From: Pseudacidovorax sp. RU35E | GTDB taxonomy: Bacteria; Pseudomonadota; Gammaproteobacteria; Burkholderiales; Burkholderiaceae_C | Assembly: GCF_900156165.1 (NCBI RefSeq) | Contig: NZ_FTMY01000017.1 | Span: 1-64,000, forward strand | Direction of reading: 5' to 3' | DNA: 64,000 bases | In this document: positions 54,659 through 63,800 of the stretch, piece by piece | Position numbering within the stretch: position 1 is the stretch's first letter | How the letters are laid out: each line of letters opens with the position of its first letter | Notes under the pieces: model-generated | The model's input: the letters and a program-made list of their open reading frames with translations, nothing else | Told to the model about the DNA's origin: nothing | Databases searched by the model: none | Made by a program: the position numbers and the translations under genes

Positions 54659-55281
54659 ACGCCGTCGCCCCCAGCCGGCATCCCGGCATCAACCTTGGCC
54701 AGACCGACGCACCGGCCCATCGCGAGGCAGAGGAGACGGTCTTCGGCTTCTGGATCTTCCTGATGAGCGACCTGGTGCTGTTCGCCCTGCTCTTCGCGAC
54801 CTACGCCGCCATGCTCGGCGCGACGAACGGCGGCCCCGGCCCGCGCGATGTGCTGGAGCTGCGCAGCGTGGGCGCGCAGACCGCGCTGCTGCTGGTGTCT
54901 AGCCTGAGCTTCGGCATGGCCTCCCTCGCCATGAAGTACGGCGCGCCGGTGCGCCGCCTGCAGCTGTGGCTGGGACTCACGCTGCTGCTCGGGCTGGCCT
55001 TCCTGGGCCTGTCGCTGCGCGAGTTCGCGCACCTGGCGGCGGAGGGTGCGGTGCCGCAGCACAGCGGCTGGCTGTCGTCCTTCTTCGCGCTCGTGGGCAC
55101 CCATGGCCTGCACGTGGCGCTGGGCTGCTTCTGGATCGGCGTGATGATGGTGCAGGTGCGCGTGTTCGGTGTGCAGCGGCCCGTCAAGCTGCGCCTGCTG
55201 CGGCTGGGCCTTTTCTGGCACATGCTGGACGTGGTGTGGATCTTCCTGTTCTCGGTCGTCTACCTGGGGGGCCTGGCATGA
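54655..55281 (+). CDS. cyoC: cytochrome bo-type quinol oxidase subunit III
   Basis: A 208-residue membrane protein with five helices. FGFWIFLMSDLVLFALLFATYA near the start and GTHGLHVALGCFWI near the end are subunit III signatures. It stabilises the oxidase core. It overlaps cyoB by four bases (ATGA). Confidence 0.95.
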   Translation: MNAVAPSRHPGINLGQTDAPAHREAEETVFGFWIFLMSDLVLFALLFATYAAMLGATNGGPGPRDVLELRSVGAQTALLLVSSLSFGMASLAMKYGAPVRRLQLWLGLTLLLGLAFLGLSLREFAHLAAEGAVPQHSGWLSSFFALVGTHGLHVALGCFWIGVMMVQVRVFGVQRPVKLRLLRLGLFWHMLDVVWIFLFSVVYLGGLA

Positions 55282-55661
55282 GCGGACACCCTTCAGACAC
55301 AGGCGCCCCGCACGACGCAGGCGCGGCCGAACTGGCATCTGCGCGCAGCGACGACGTCCGGCGGGAGAAGCGCCGTGAACTGCGCGCCTATCTCGTCGGG
55401 TTCGTGATCTCTGTGCTGCTGACGGCCCTGCCCTTCGCGCTGGTGGCCGGCGGCTGGGCCACCGGGCTGCGCGCCTATGCCGTCATCGGCGCGGCCGCGC
55501 TGTTGCAAGTGGCAGTGCACTTCCGCTTCTTCCTGCACATCGGGCTGGGCCGCTCCACGCGCGACGACCTGCAGCTGATCCTTTTCACCGCGCTGATCAT
55601 CGTCCTGATGGTGGGCGGCACTGTGTGGATCCTGGGGAATCTGCACGCGCGCATGATGTAG
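55278..55661 (+). CDS. cyoD: cytochrome bo-type quinol oxidase subunit IV
   Basis: A 127-residue subunit IV with three helices; the segment LQVAVHFRFFLHIGL is highly characteristic. The N-terminal 35 residues are hydrophilic. It overlaps cyoC by four bases (ATGA) and ends the operon. No cyoE (haem O synthase) gene follows, so that function must be supplied elsewhere. Confidence 0.93.
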   Translation: MSGHPSDTGAPHDAGAAELASARSDDVRREKRRELRAYLVGFVISVLLTALPFALVAGGWATGLRAYAVIGAAALLQVAVHFRFFLHIGLGRSTRDDLQLILFTALIIVLMVGGTVWILGNLHARMM

Positions 55662-55834
55662 CTGCTGCGGCGGCGGAAGCGCACGGCGGCGGCCTTCACA
55701 CCGAGTTGCGTTTTCCGCGCGGACGCCGTGTGGCAGGGGGTCGATTATTGGAGATGCGGGCCGGCACAGCGGCGCGCCCCACGCGCGTGGTCAATGCCCT
55801 CGGGACGGCGCCAGCTCGGCGGATCGGAAGACGG

Positions 55835-55855
55835 TTCACGTTTCACGTTTCACGT
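55835..55855. repeat. TTCACGT tandem repeat
   Basis: Three contiguous perfect copies of the 7-mer TTCACGT, plus a partial TTC, located just after cyoD. Such a short tandem can expand or contract, or may be a regulator site array; no function is evident. Confidence 0.7.
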
Positions 55856-55913
55856 TTCTGCACGTGATGCGCCGGATTTCAGCGCCACTCCCAACATGCT
55901 CGCGGCAGACAGC

Positions 55914-55948
55914 AAAAAGCCCCTGACTCCGTTGGGAATCAAGGGCTT
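55914..55948 (-). terminator. intrinsic terminator after tRNA fragment
   Basis: On the minus strand, 14-bp arms starting AAGCCCTTGATTCC pair with GGAGTCAGGGGCTT (several G-U pairs) around a CAAC loop, and a T run follows. It lies immediately downstream of the tRNA 3' end at 55955-55975, as terminators normally do behind a tRNA gene. Confidence 0.85.
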
Positions 55949-55954
55949 CGCATT

Positions 55955-55975
55955 TGGTGGCCTGGGGCGGAATCG
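55955..55975 (-). other. tRNA 3'-end fragment (putative att site)
   Basis: On the minus strand the 21 bases end in CCAGGCC-A-CCA, an acceptor strand, discriminator base and CCA end, preceded by T-arm sequence CGATTCCGCC. The rest of the tRNA is missing. The fragment resembles the 3' end of a bacterial tRNA-Phe as I recall it. A tRNA tail joined to its terminator, without the 5' part, is the usual scar left by integrases that target tRNA genes. Confidence 0.75.
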
Positions 55976-56194
55976 CAAAAGGTCCGCAATGCCTCTATCC
56001 ACGCGCCCTCCGTGAAGTTACAAATTTCCCGGGGTACGGGACGGGGTACGGTCGCAGAAAAGCAACGTATGCGGTCAGTGGTTCGATGTTGGAATAACAC
56101 GCAACACAACATGTTGACGATGACCAAGGTCGAGAAAGCACATGTATCCGTGAAGATAAGCGGGCAGATAAACGCTGCTGGCGTGGATACGGTG

Positions 56195-56300
56195 GGAAGC
56201 CGACGACGACGCAAACACACTGCGCAGTTCAAGGCGGCGTGATCGCAGATTGCCCGAAGCCAATCGTGTCGATTGCGAGTGGCTTAAAGGCCATGGAGGT
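56195..56300 (+). pseudogene. IS66-type transposase accessory gene remnant
   Basis: Frame 1 encodes RRRRKHTAQFKAA before a stop at 56240, and a shifted frame continues with VIADCPKPIVSIASGLKA. Joined, they resemble the N-terminus of IS66-family TnpA proteins (RRR-H-x-x-FKAxVVAxC-x-P-xVSIA). The gene is frameshifted, shortened in the middle and cut off, with no TnpB or TnpC nearby. This reading rests on a short match, so it is tentative. Confidence 0.5.
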
Positions 56301-56337
56301 GTCGACCACTGGCTGTGAGGGACTTCGTCAGATGGGC

Positions 56338-57093
56338 CTATCGCGCATGGACGCACACACGCGTCAAGTCTTCCGCCCGCGAGCTCTCCATGCGTATCTC
56401 GAAGCAATCTGCGCGGCGCCAGCCCAGCAGCAATTGGACGGACGCGCGGGCCTCGTCCGACACCACGCGCTCCAGGCGCAGCACGGGCTCGTGCTCTGGC
56501 ACGCCGAGTGCCGCGGCGATGTTCGCCGGGCAGCGTTCGGCCCTCACCGACTGCTGTGCGCCGCCCACCTTCAAGCCGCCTTCCTCCAGGGCCCTGATCA
56601 GCGGCTGCCGTAACAGTCGGGCAAGATCCAGCAAATGGGCCAGGCGCTGAGGCACAAAGCTTTCGGTGTAGGTGAGCGGCACGCCGACGCGGCTGCGAAG
56701 ACGGACCACGCGCAAGACGCGTTCGCCTGCGCCGATGCCCAGCGACCCAGCCACCGGCAGCGTGGCCTCCACCGAGCCGAAGCGCAGCACCTTGCGGTGG
56801 TCGGCCCGGCCGCGATCCAGGAACTGGTCCACATGCTCGCGCAGCCGCCGCCGCCTGGCGGTACGCTCAGGGCTTACAGTGGCGGCTACCCGGCGTTCGT
56901 GGCGCGTGACCAAACTCTGGTCCTCCAGCCGGCGCAGTGCATGCCGCACCGTGACGCGCGCCACGCCAAACTCCAGGGCCAGTGCACGCTCGGTCGGCAG
57001 CGCGCCATCGGGATAGACGCCACTGCGGATGGGCTCGGCCGGCATAACCTCGACACGGTGGTATTTCGCAATGGGGCTGCTGCGGGTCGTCAT
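56338..57093 (-). CDS. GntR family regulator with UTRA domain
   Basis: A 251-residue regulator. The winged helix is YPDGALPTERALALEFGVARVTVRHALRRL, visible as LPTERALALEFGVARVTVRHA. The C-terminal UTRA effector domain shows VLRVVRLRSRVGVPLTYTESFVPQRL and ends near VLRLERVVSDEARASVQLL. This is the HutC/FarR subfamily, whose ligands are often sugars, phosphonates or histidine breakdown products. No target operon is adjacent. A perfect palindrome lies 22 bases before its start, so it may regulate itself and formerly the decayed neighbour. Confidence 0.88.
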   Translation of the reverse strand: MTTRSSPIAKYHRVEVMPAEPIRSGVYPDGALPTERALALEFGVARVTVRHALRRLEDQSLVTRHERRVAATVSPERTARRRRLREHVDQFLDRGRADHRKVLRFGSVEATLPVAGSLGIGAGERVLRVVRLRSRVGVPLTYTESFVPQRLAHLLDLARLLRQPLIRALEEGGLKVGGAQQSVRAERCPANIAAALGVPEHEPVLRLERVVSDEARASVQLLLGWRRADCFEIRMESSRAEDLTRVCVHAR

Positions 57094-57114
57094 GGGATGC
57101 GTGCCGGATGAGCT

Positions 57115-57132
57115 GGTTCTAAAAATAGAACC
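57115..57132. promoter_or_regulatory. palindromic GntR operator
   Basis: GGTTCTA-AAAA-TAGAACC, a perfect 7-bp inverted repeat with a 4-base centre, between the GntR start and the universal stress protein remnant. The position, shape and AT-rich centre fit a HutC-type GntR operator. Confidence 0.65.
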
Positions 57133-57388
57133 ACTGGTTGCCCTTACCGTTGCTGCACCACGTGGCAGACGTCTGCGCCTGGCTCCTCCGCCATGGCATT
57201 TCCGCTGAAGCGGTGGTTCAGCCCACAGGGACGGTGACGATCTGCTCGACGGCTTTGCGCGAGAGCATGGCGACGATCTGATCGTGGCTGGCGCCTACGG
57301 CCACAGCCGCATGGGCGAATGGATTTTCGGCGGGGCAACCCAGAGCCTGATGCAGCACGCCAGTCGATGCGTGCTTTTCTCGCACTGA
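57132..57388 (+). pseudogene. universal stress protein remnant
   Basis: Two frames on the plus strand give consecutive pieces of a UspA-type protein. Around 57159-57236 the sequence reads HVADVCAWLLRHGISAEAVV. After a frameshift, 57242-57385 reads LLDGFAREHGDDLIVAGAYG and HSRMGEWIFGGATQSLMQHA and ends at TGA 57386. The GAYGHSRxxEWIFGGAT block is the UspA nucleotide-binding motif. The N-terminal half is missing, since the fragment starts next to the GntR operator. It no longer encodes a working protein. Confidence 0.75.
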
Positions 57389-57579
57389 GGGCCTTGAATT
57401 GCGCCTGAGTGCCGCCATCTGACACTGTTGCCGAATGGGCGGACCCTTCCGCTTCCCGCTGGCCGATGCCGGCGTCTTGCAGACCCCCCTTCTTTTGCCG
57501 ACACACGCCAGCCGCTGGCATTGAGCGGCTGCGCACCCTCGCCCGCATTGCGGGCCGACCTCGAGAGCAGGAGCACTCC

Positions 57580-57714
57580 ATGGCAGAAAAAGAGCAGAAG
57601 CGCGGCAACCGGGAACTGAAAAAACCCAAGAAGAAGCCGGCATCGACAGTCCCGACAACCATTGCAGCGGATCGAACGCCGGCACCACCGGCACGCGTAC
57701 CCAAGAAGTCCTGA
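57580..57714 (+). CDS. small lysine-rich protein
   Basis: A 44-residue protein beginning MAEKEQKRGNRELKKPKKKP and ending RVPKKS; it is strongly basic and probably disordered. Short proteins with a KRGN(R)E-KKPKK core occur widely in proteobacteria, usually unannotated. An AGGAG lies six bases upstream of ATG 57580, which supports translation. Function unknown; nucleic-acid or ribosome association is a guess from charge. Confidence 0.7.
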   Translation: MAEKEQKRGNRELKKPKKKPASTVPTTIAADRTPAPPARVPKKS

Positions 57715-57826
57715 CAGACGCTGGGCCACTGCGCCCGGCCCCTTCCACGAGGGCCATATGGCCCATGTACTTCTCGGCGGGTTGATCGCGGGGCCACCCG
57801 TGCCCGCGGCGCCCTGAAAGGCGCCC

Positions 57827-60800
57827 ATGCATCCAGTTCTTCAGTTCGCGTTCCAGCGGTCCAGCCGAGGGCCGTGGTCAGACACCCCGCCCGTGCGCGA
57901 GGAGTTGTTCGGCATCGAACGCCTGGAGCAGCATGCGCGCAGCCTCGCAGCGGCCCAGCAGGTCACCGCCAATCCGCCCCGGGTGCTTTCGCTGCACAGC
58001 CGGTTGCGCGACAACGCCGCCGAACTGCTGCTGGCCTACCGTGCGGGTGCAGCGGAAGTGGCCCAGGGCCGCGGCGTGGTCCCGGCTGCCGAATGGCTGC
58101 TGGACAACTACCATGTGGTCGAGGCGCAGGTGCGCGAGATCCGCACCGACCTGCCGCCGGGTTACTACCGGCAACTGCCCAAGCTGGCAGACGGTCCGCT
58201 GGCAGGCTATCCACGCGTCTTCGGGCTCGCCTGGGCCTTCGTCGCCCATACCGACAGCCACTTCGACCCTGCCGTCCTGCGCCGCTTCATCGCGGCGTAC
58301 CAGGAAGTCCAGCCGCTGGACATCAGCGAACTCTGGGCCGTGGCAATCACCCTGCGTATCGTGCTGGTGGAAAACCTGCGCCGGCTGGCCGACCAGATCG
58401 CGGCGGGACGCGCTGCGCGGGCCGACGCGCAAAGGCTGGCCGACCGCCTGCTGGCGCCAGGCGGCGCGTATGCGGCGCTGCAGCGGGACATCGATAGCCG
58501 TGGGAGGGGCCCGCTGTCCGAGCTGTTTGCCGCGCAGCTCGCCAAACGCCTGCGCGACCAGGACCCTCGCACCACGCCCGCCCTGCAATGGCTGGAGGAA
58601 CGGCTGGGTCGCCAGGGTTCGGACACAGACCGGGCCATCCTTCATGCGCAGCAGCGCCAGGGTGCCTCCAACGTCTCGGTGCGCAACGTCATCACCAGCA
58701 TGCGCCTGATGTCGGACGTCGACTGGGCGGATCTGTTCGAGAGCAACAGCCTGGTGGATGCCCGCCTGCGGGCCGGCGGCGCCTTCGCGGCGATGGATTT
58801 CCCGACACGCAACCGCTATCGCACCGCGATCGAGCAACTGGCCCGAGGTTCGCCCCTGTCCGAGCTCGCGATCGCTGAGCGGGTGCTGGCGCTGGCTGCG
58901 GCGCAGAAGACGTCCGGGCTTCGCGTCCAGGACGCCAGCACGGCAGATCCCGGCTACTACCTGATCGCCGAAGGGCGCAACGCACTGGAGCAGGCCGTCG
59001 GATTCCAGCCGCCGCTGGCCGTGCGCATCAACCGCTTCAGCGTCCGCCTGGGGATCGGTGGCTACGTGGCCGCCATCCTCGTGCTGGCAGCGATGCTGCT
59101 GGGCCTGGCGTTCTGGGCCGCCTTGGGCACGGGCGCCTCGACGGCCGTTCCCGCCGGGCTGCTGGCGGCGCTTGCGCTGGCCGCATTCCTGCCTGCCACG
59201 GAGGTCGCCACGGCCCTTGTCCAGAGAATGGTCGGCTGGCACTCCGGGGCCGTGGGTCTGCCGGCCCTGGCGTTGGCCGACGGGGTGCCTGCCAACCTGC
59301 GCACACTGGTCGTCGTGCCCACGCTGCTGTCCAGCGAGGCGGAATTGCGCCGCCACGTCGAGAGCCTGGAAATCCACCATCTCGCGGGCGCGGGCGGCGA
59401 CCTGTCCTTTGCCTTGTTGTCGGACGGCCTGGACGCGGACACGGAGGTGCTGCCGGGCGACGCCCACCTGATCGGTATCGCACGGGAAGCCATTGCCGCA
59501 CTGAACCACCGGCATGGCCCGGCTCCGGGCGGCAAGCGCTTCTACCTGCTGCACCGGCGACGCCGGTTCAACGCCGGCGAGAACCGGTGGATGGGGTGGG
59601 AACGCAAGCGCGGCAAGCTCCACGAACTCAACCGGCTGCTGCGCGGCGCGACCGACACCAGCTTCATGCCGCCGGATGGCGGCGCGGCCGACAACACGCA
59701 GCAGCCCGACATCCTGGCCGGCGTGCGCTACGTCATCACGCTGGACGCCGATACCCGGCTGCCGCGCGATGCGGCGCTGCGGCTGATCGGCAAGATGGCC
59801 CACCCCCTGAACCGGGTGCGCTGGAGCGACGCCGAACAGCGCGTGGTGGGCGGCTACGCCATCCTGCAGCCGCGCGTGACGCCGGCGCTGCCGCTGGGCC
59901 GCGAAGGCTCGCTCTACCAGCGCCTGTCGTCCGGCCCGGGCGGCATGGACCCTTATGCGGCGGCCGTCTCCGACGTCTACCAGGACCTGTTCGGCGAAGG
60001 CTCCTACACCGGCAAGGGCATCTACGACGTCGATGCATTCGAAGCCGCGCTCGCAGGGCGCGTTCCCGAAAACACGATGCTCAGCCACGATCTGTTCGAG
60101 GGCGTGTTCGCACGCTCGGGGCTCGCGTCGGACGTCGAGGTCGTCGAGGAATTCCCGGCTCGCTACGACGTCGCCGCGCGGCGCCAGCACCGATGGACGC
60201 GGGGCGACTGGCAGCTCCTGCCCTGGGTGCTCGGGCGGCGCTACGCGGGTGCGGCCGTGCCGCCGGTGGGCCGCTGGAAGATGATCGACAACCTGCGGCG
60301 CTCCCTGCTGGCGCCAGCCAGCCTGCTGGCCCTGGTGCTGTGCGCCTGGCTGCCCTGGCCCCAGTCGCTGAAGGGCATGGGACTGATGATGCTGGCTCTG
60401 GCCGTGCCGGCCTTCCTGCCAGGCCTATCGGGCCTGCGTCCGCCACGCACGGGCATCGGACTGGCCAGCCACCTGCGCCTGATGGCCACCGACCTGCGGA
60501 TGGCAGCACTCCAGGCGGCCTGGGCGCTGGCACTGCTGCCGGACCAGGCGTGGCGCGCGATGGACGCGATCTCGCGCACCCTCACCAGGCTGTACGTGAC
60601 GCATCGTCACCTGCTGGAATGGACAACCGCCGCCCAAACCGCCACGCGTCCGCGCCCCGGCATGGCGGGCTTCTATGGTCAGATGGCCGGCAGCCTGCTG
60701 CTGGCCGGGACACTGGCGGCGGGCATCAGCGTGTTCGCGCCCGCAGCCTGGCCGATGGCGGCGGGTCTGGCTGCGCTCTGGCTCGCGGCGCCGGCCATGG

Positions 60801-63800
60801 CCTGGCGCGCCAGCCGCCGCCCGCCCTTGTCGCAGCCCGGCACCGCGGGCGCCGCCGACGCCATGGCTCTGCGCCGCACGGCGCGCCGCACCTGGCGCTT
60901 CTTCGAGACCTTCGTGACCCCAGCCGAGCACATGCTGCCGCCGGACAACTTCCAGGAAGACCCCAAGCCAGTGGTCGCGCACCGCACCTCGCCCACCAAC
61001 ATCGGCCTGTACCTGCTGTCGGCGGTGGCGGCCCGCGACTTCGGTTGGGCGGGCGCCGTACAGACCTGCGAGCGTCTGGAGGCGACGTTCGCCAGCCTCC
61101 ACACACTGGAGCGTTTCCGTGGCCATTTCTACAACTGGTACGACACGCGCACGACCCGAGTGCTGGCGCCAGCCTACGTGTCGTCGGTGGACAGCGGCAA
61201 CCTGGCGGGCCATCTGATCGCCGTGGCCAACGCCTGCGAGGAGTGGGCGGGCACGCCGCCGCCGCTCGACTGGACGGACGGTGCCGAGGACGCGCTCGCA
61301 CTGGCACGCGAATCCGCGCTCACCGCGGCGCAGGGCCCGCGCGGCCGGCGGCTGCTGGCCATCTTCGACGAGATCGGCGCCGGCCTCCACGGCCGTGCCG
61401 GTCAGCCGGTGCCCGTGCTCCAGCGCCTGGCCGACAGGGCTGCGGAAGAGGCGCGGGCACTGATCCCGGCGGCACAGGCTGAGGGCGACGACCTGTTGTT
61501 CTGGACCGAGGCGCTGTCCGGGCGGATCGAACAGCAATCGCGCGATGCCGCCTCATTCGCCGCCACGGCAAGTCCCCTCGACGCCCGCTGGCGGGCCCTG
61601 GCGCAGCAGGCGCGTACGCTGGCGCTCGGGATGGACTTCGCCTTCCTGCTGGACCCCGAACGCAAGCTGCTGTCCATCGGTTATGCCGCGACGGAGAACG
61701 TGCTCGACGCCAACTGCTACGACCTGCTGGCGTCCGAGGCGCGGCTGGCCAGCCTGTTTGCGATCGCCAAGGGCGACGTGCCCACGCTTCACTGGTTCCG
61801 CCTGGGCCGCACCGCCATCCCCGTGGGCCGGGGATCGGCCCTGGTGTCCTGGTCCGGGTCGATGTTCGAATACCTGATGCCCTCGCTGGTGATGCGCGCG
61901 CCGGCCGGCAGCCTGCTGGAGCAGACCACCCGCCTGGTCGTGCAGCACCAAGCGGCCTACGGCCAGCTGATGGGCGTGCCATGGGGCATCTCCGAATCGG
62001 CCTACAACGCCCGTGACCTGGAGTTCACCTACCAGTACTCCAACTTCGGCGTGCCGGGCCTGGGCCTCAAGCGCGGCCTGGCCGACGACCTGGTGATCGC
62101 GCCCTATGCCACCGGCCTGGCCGCCATGGTGGATGCACCGCTCGCGCAGCGCAACTTCGAGCGCCTGCAGGCACTGGGCGCGCTCGGGCGCCACGGTTTC
62201 TACGAAGCTTTGGACTTCACGCGCGCCCGCCTGCCCGGCGGCGCGCAGGTCGCCATCGTGCGCAACTACATGGCGCACCACCAGGGCATGACCCTGGTCG
62301 CCATCGCCAACACGCTGCAGGGCGCGCGCATGCGCGAACGCTTCCACCGCGAGCCCATGATCCAGGCCTGCGAACTGCTGCTGCAGGAGCGCATGCCGCG
62401 CCTGGTCGCCGTCGCGCATCCGCGGGCCGAGGAAGTGCCCTCGGGCGCGGCAGATCCGCACGGCGACCTGCACGCGATACGGCGCATGGACCCTTCGGCG
62501 GCGGCGGCGCCCGCCACGCACCTGCTGTCCAACGGGCGCTACGCCGTCATGCTGACCGCGGCGGGCACCGGCTACAGCCGCTGGCGCGACCTGGCCGTGA
62601 CACGCTGGCGCGAAGACGCGACCCGCGACCAGTGGGGCGCCTACGTCTATCTCCGCGACACGGACAGCGGCCGGGCCTGGTCCGCCGCGGCGCAGCCCCT
62701 GGGCGTGACGGCCGACAGCCACGAGGTGGTCTTCGCCGAGGACCACGCCACCTTCACGCGGCACGACGGCAGCCTGACGACCACGATGGAGGTGTTGGTC
62801 TCGGCCGAGGCCGATGGCGAAGTGCGCCGCGTCACGGTGGTCAACACCGGCCGCAAGGCGCGGGAGGTCGAGCTCACTTCCTATGCCGAGGTGGTGCTGG
62901 CGCCGCCCGCCGCCGACGATGCCCATCCGGCCTTCGCCAAGATGTTCGTGCAGACCGAATACCTGCCCGAGTTCGGCGCACTGATCGCGACGCGCCGCCC
63001 GCGCACACCCAACGAACCGCCGGTGTGGGCCGCGCATTTCGCGGTCGTGGAAGGCATGGTCACGGCGCCGGCGCAGTACGAATCGGACCGGGCGCGCTTC
63101 CTGGGGCGGGGACGCACGGCCGCCGCGGCGCAGGCCATGGCGGACGGTGCCGCGCTGTCCGGCACGGCCGGCACGGTGCTGGACCCGGTCTTCTCGGTGC
63201 GTCACCGTGTGCGCATCGCGCCGGGCAAGTTGGCGCGGCTGGCCTTCTGGACGTTGGTGGCCGCGACGCGCGAAGCGCTGCTCGACCTCGTGGACCAGCA
63301 CCACGACCGCAGTGCCTTCGAGCGCGCACGCACGCTGGCCTGGACCCAGGCTCAGGTCCAGTTGCGGCACATCGGCATCGAGGCCGGCGAAGCCGCGGAC
63401 TTCCAGCGGCTCGCTGCGCCGATCCTCTACGCCGACGCGCGTTTCCGCACCCCGTCCGAGGCCATCGCGCGCGGCGCCGGCCCGCAGTCGGGCCTGTGGC
63501 GGCACGCGGTCTCGGGCGACCTGCCCATCGTGCTGCTGCGCATTGACGACATCGAAGACATGGCCCAGGTGCGCCAGCTGCTGCGCGCGCACGAGTACTG
63601 GCGCATGAAGGGGCTGAGCGTCGACCTGGTGATCATCAACGAGCGCGCCTCGTCCTACGTGCAGGACCTGCAGACCGCCATCGAGACCGCCGTGCGCCGC
63701 AGCCAGTCGCGGCCCCGCCTGGACGGCGAGGCGCTGGCGCGCGGCGCGGTGCACACGCTGCGCGCCGACCTGATGGACGCGCCGTCCCGCGCCCTGCTGC

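Larger units (their letters stand above)
55662..56337. other. intergenic region at accessory-region boundary
   Basis: A 676-base gap that includes three perfect TTCACGT tandem units (55835-55855), a minus-strand terminator (55914-55948), the 3' end of a tRNA (55955-55975) and a decayed transposase (about 56195-56300). Everything points to a former integration site. Base composition here is lower in GC than the neighbouring operons. Confidence 0.65.

Noticed and set aside
57878-60190. 770-codon minus-strand open frame opposite the beta-glucan synthase gene
   Set aside because: The plus strand encodes continuous NdvB-family sequence there; the antisense frame is low-complexity Gln/Arg/Ala-rich.
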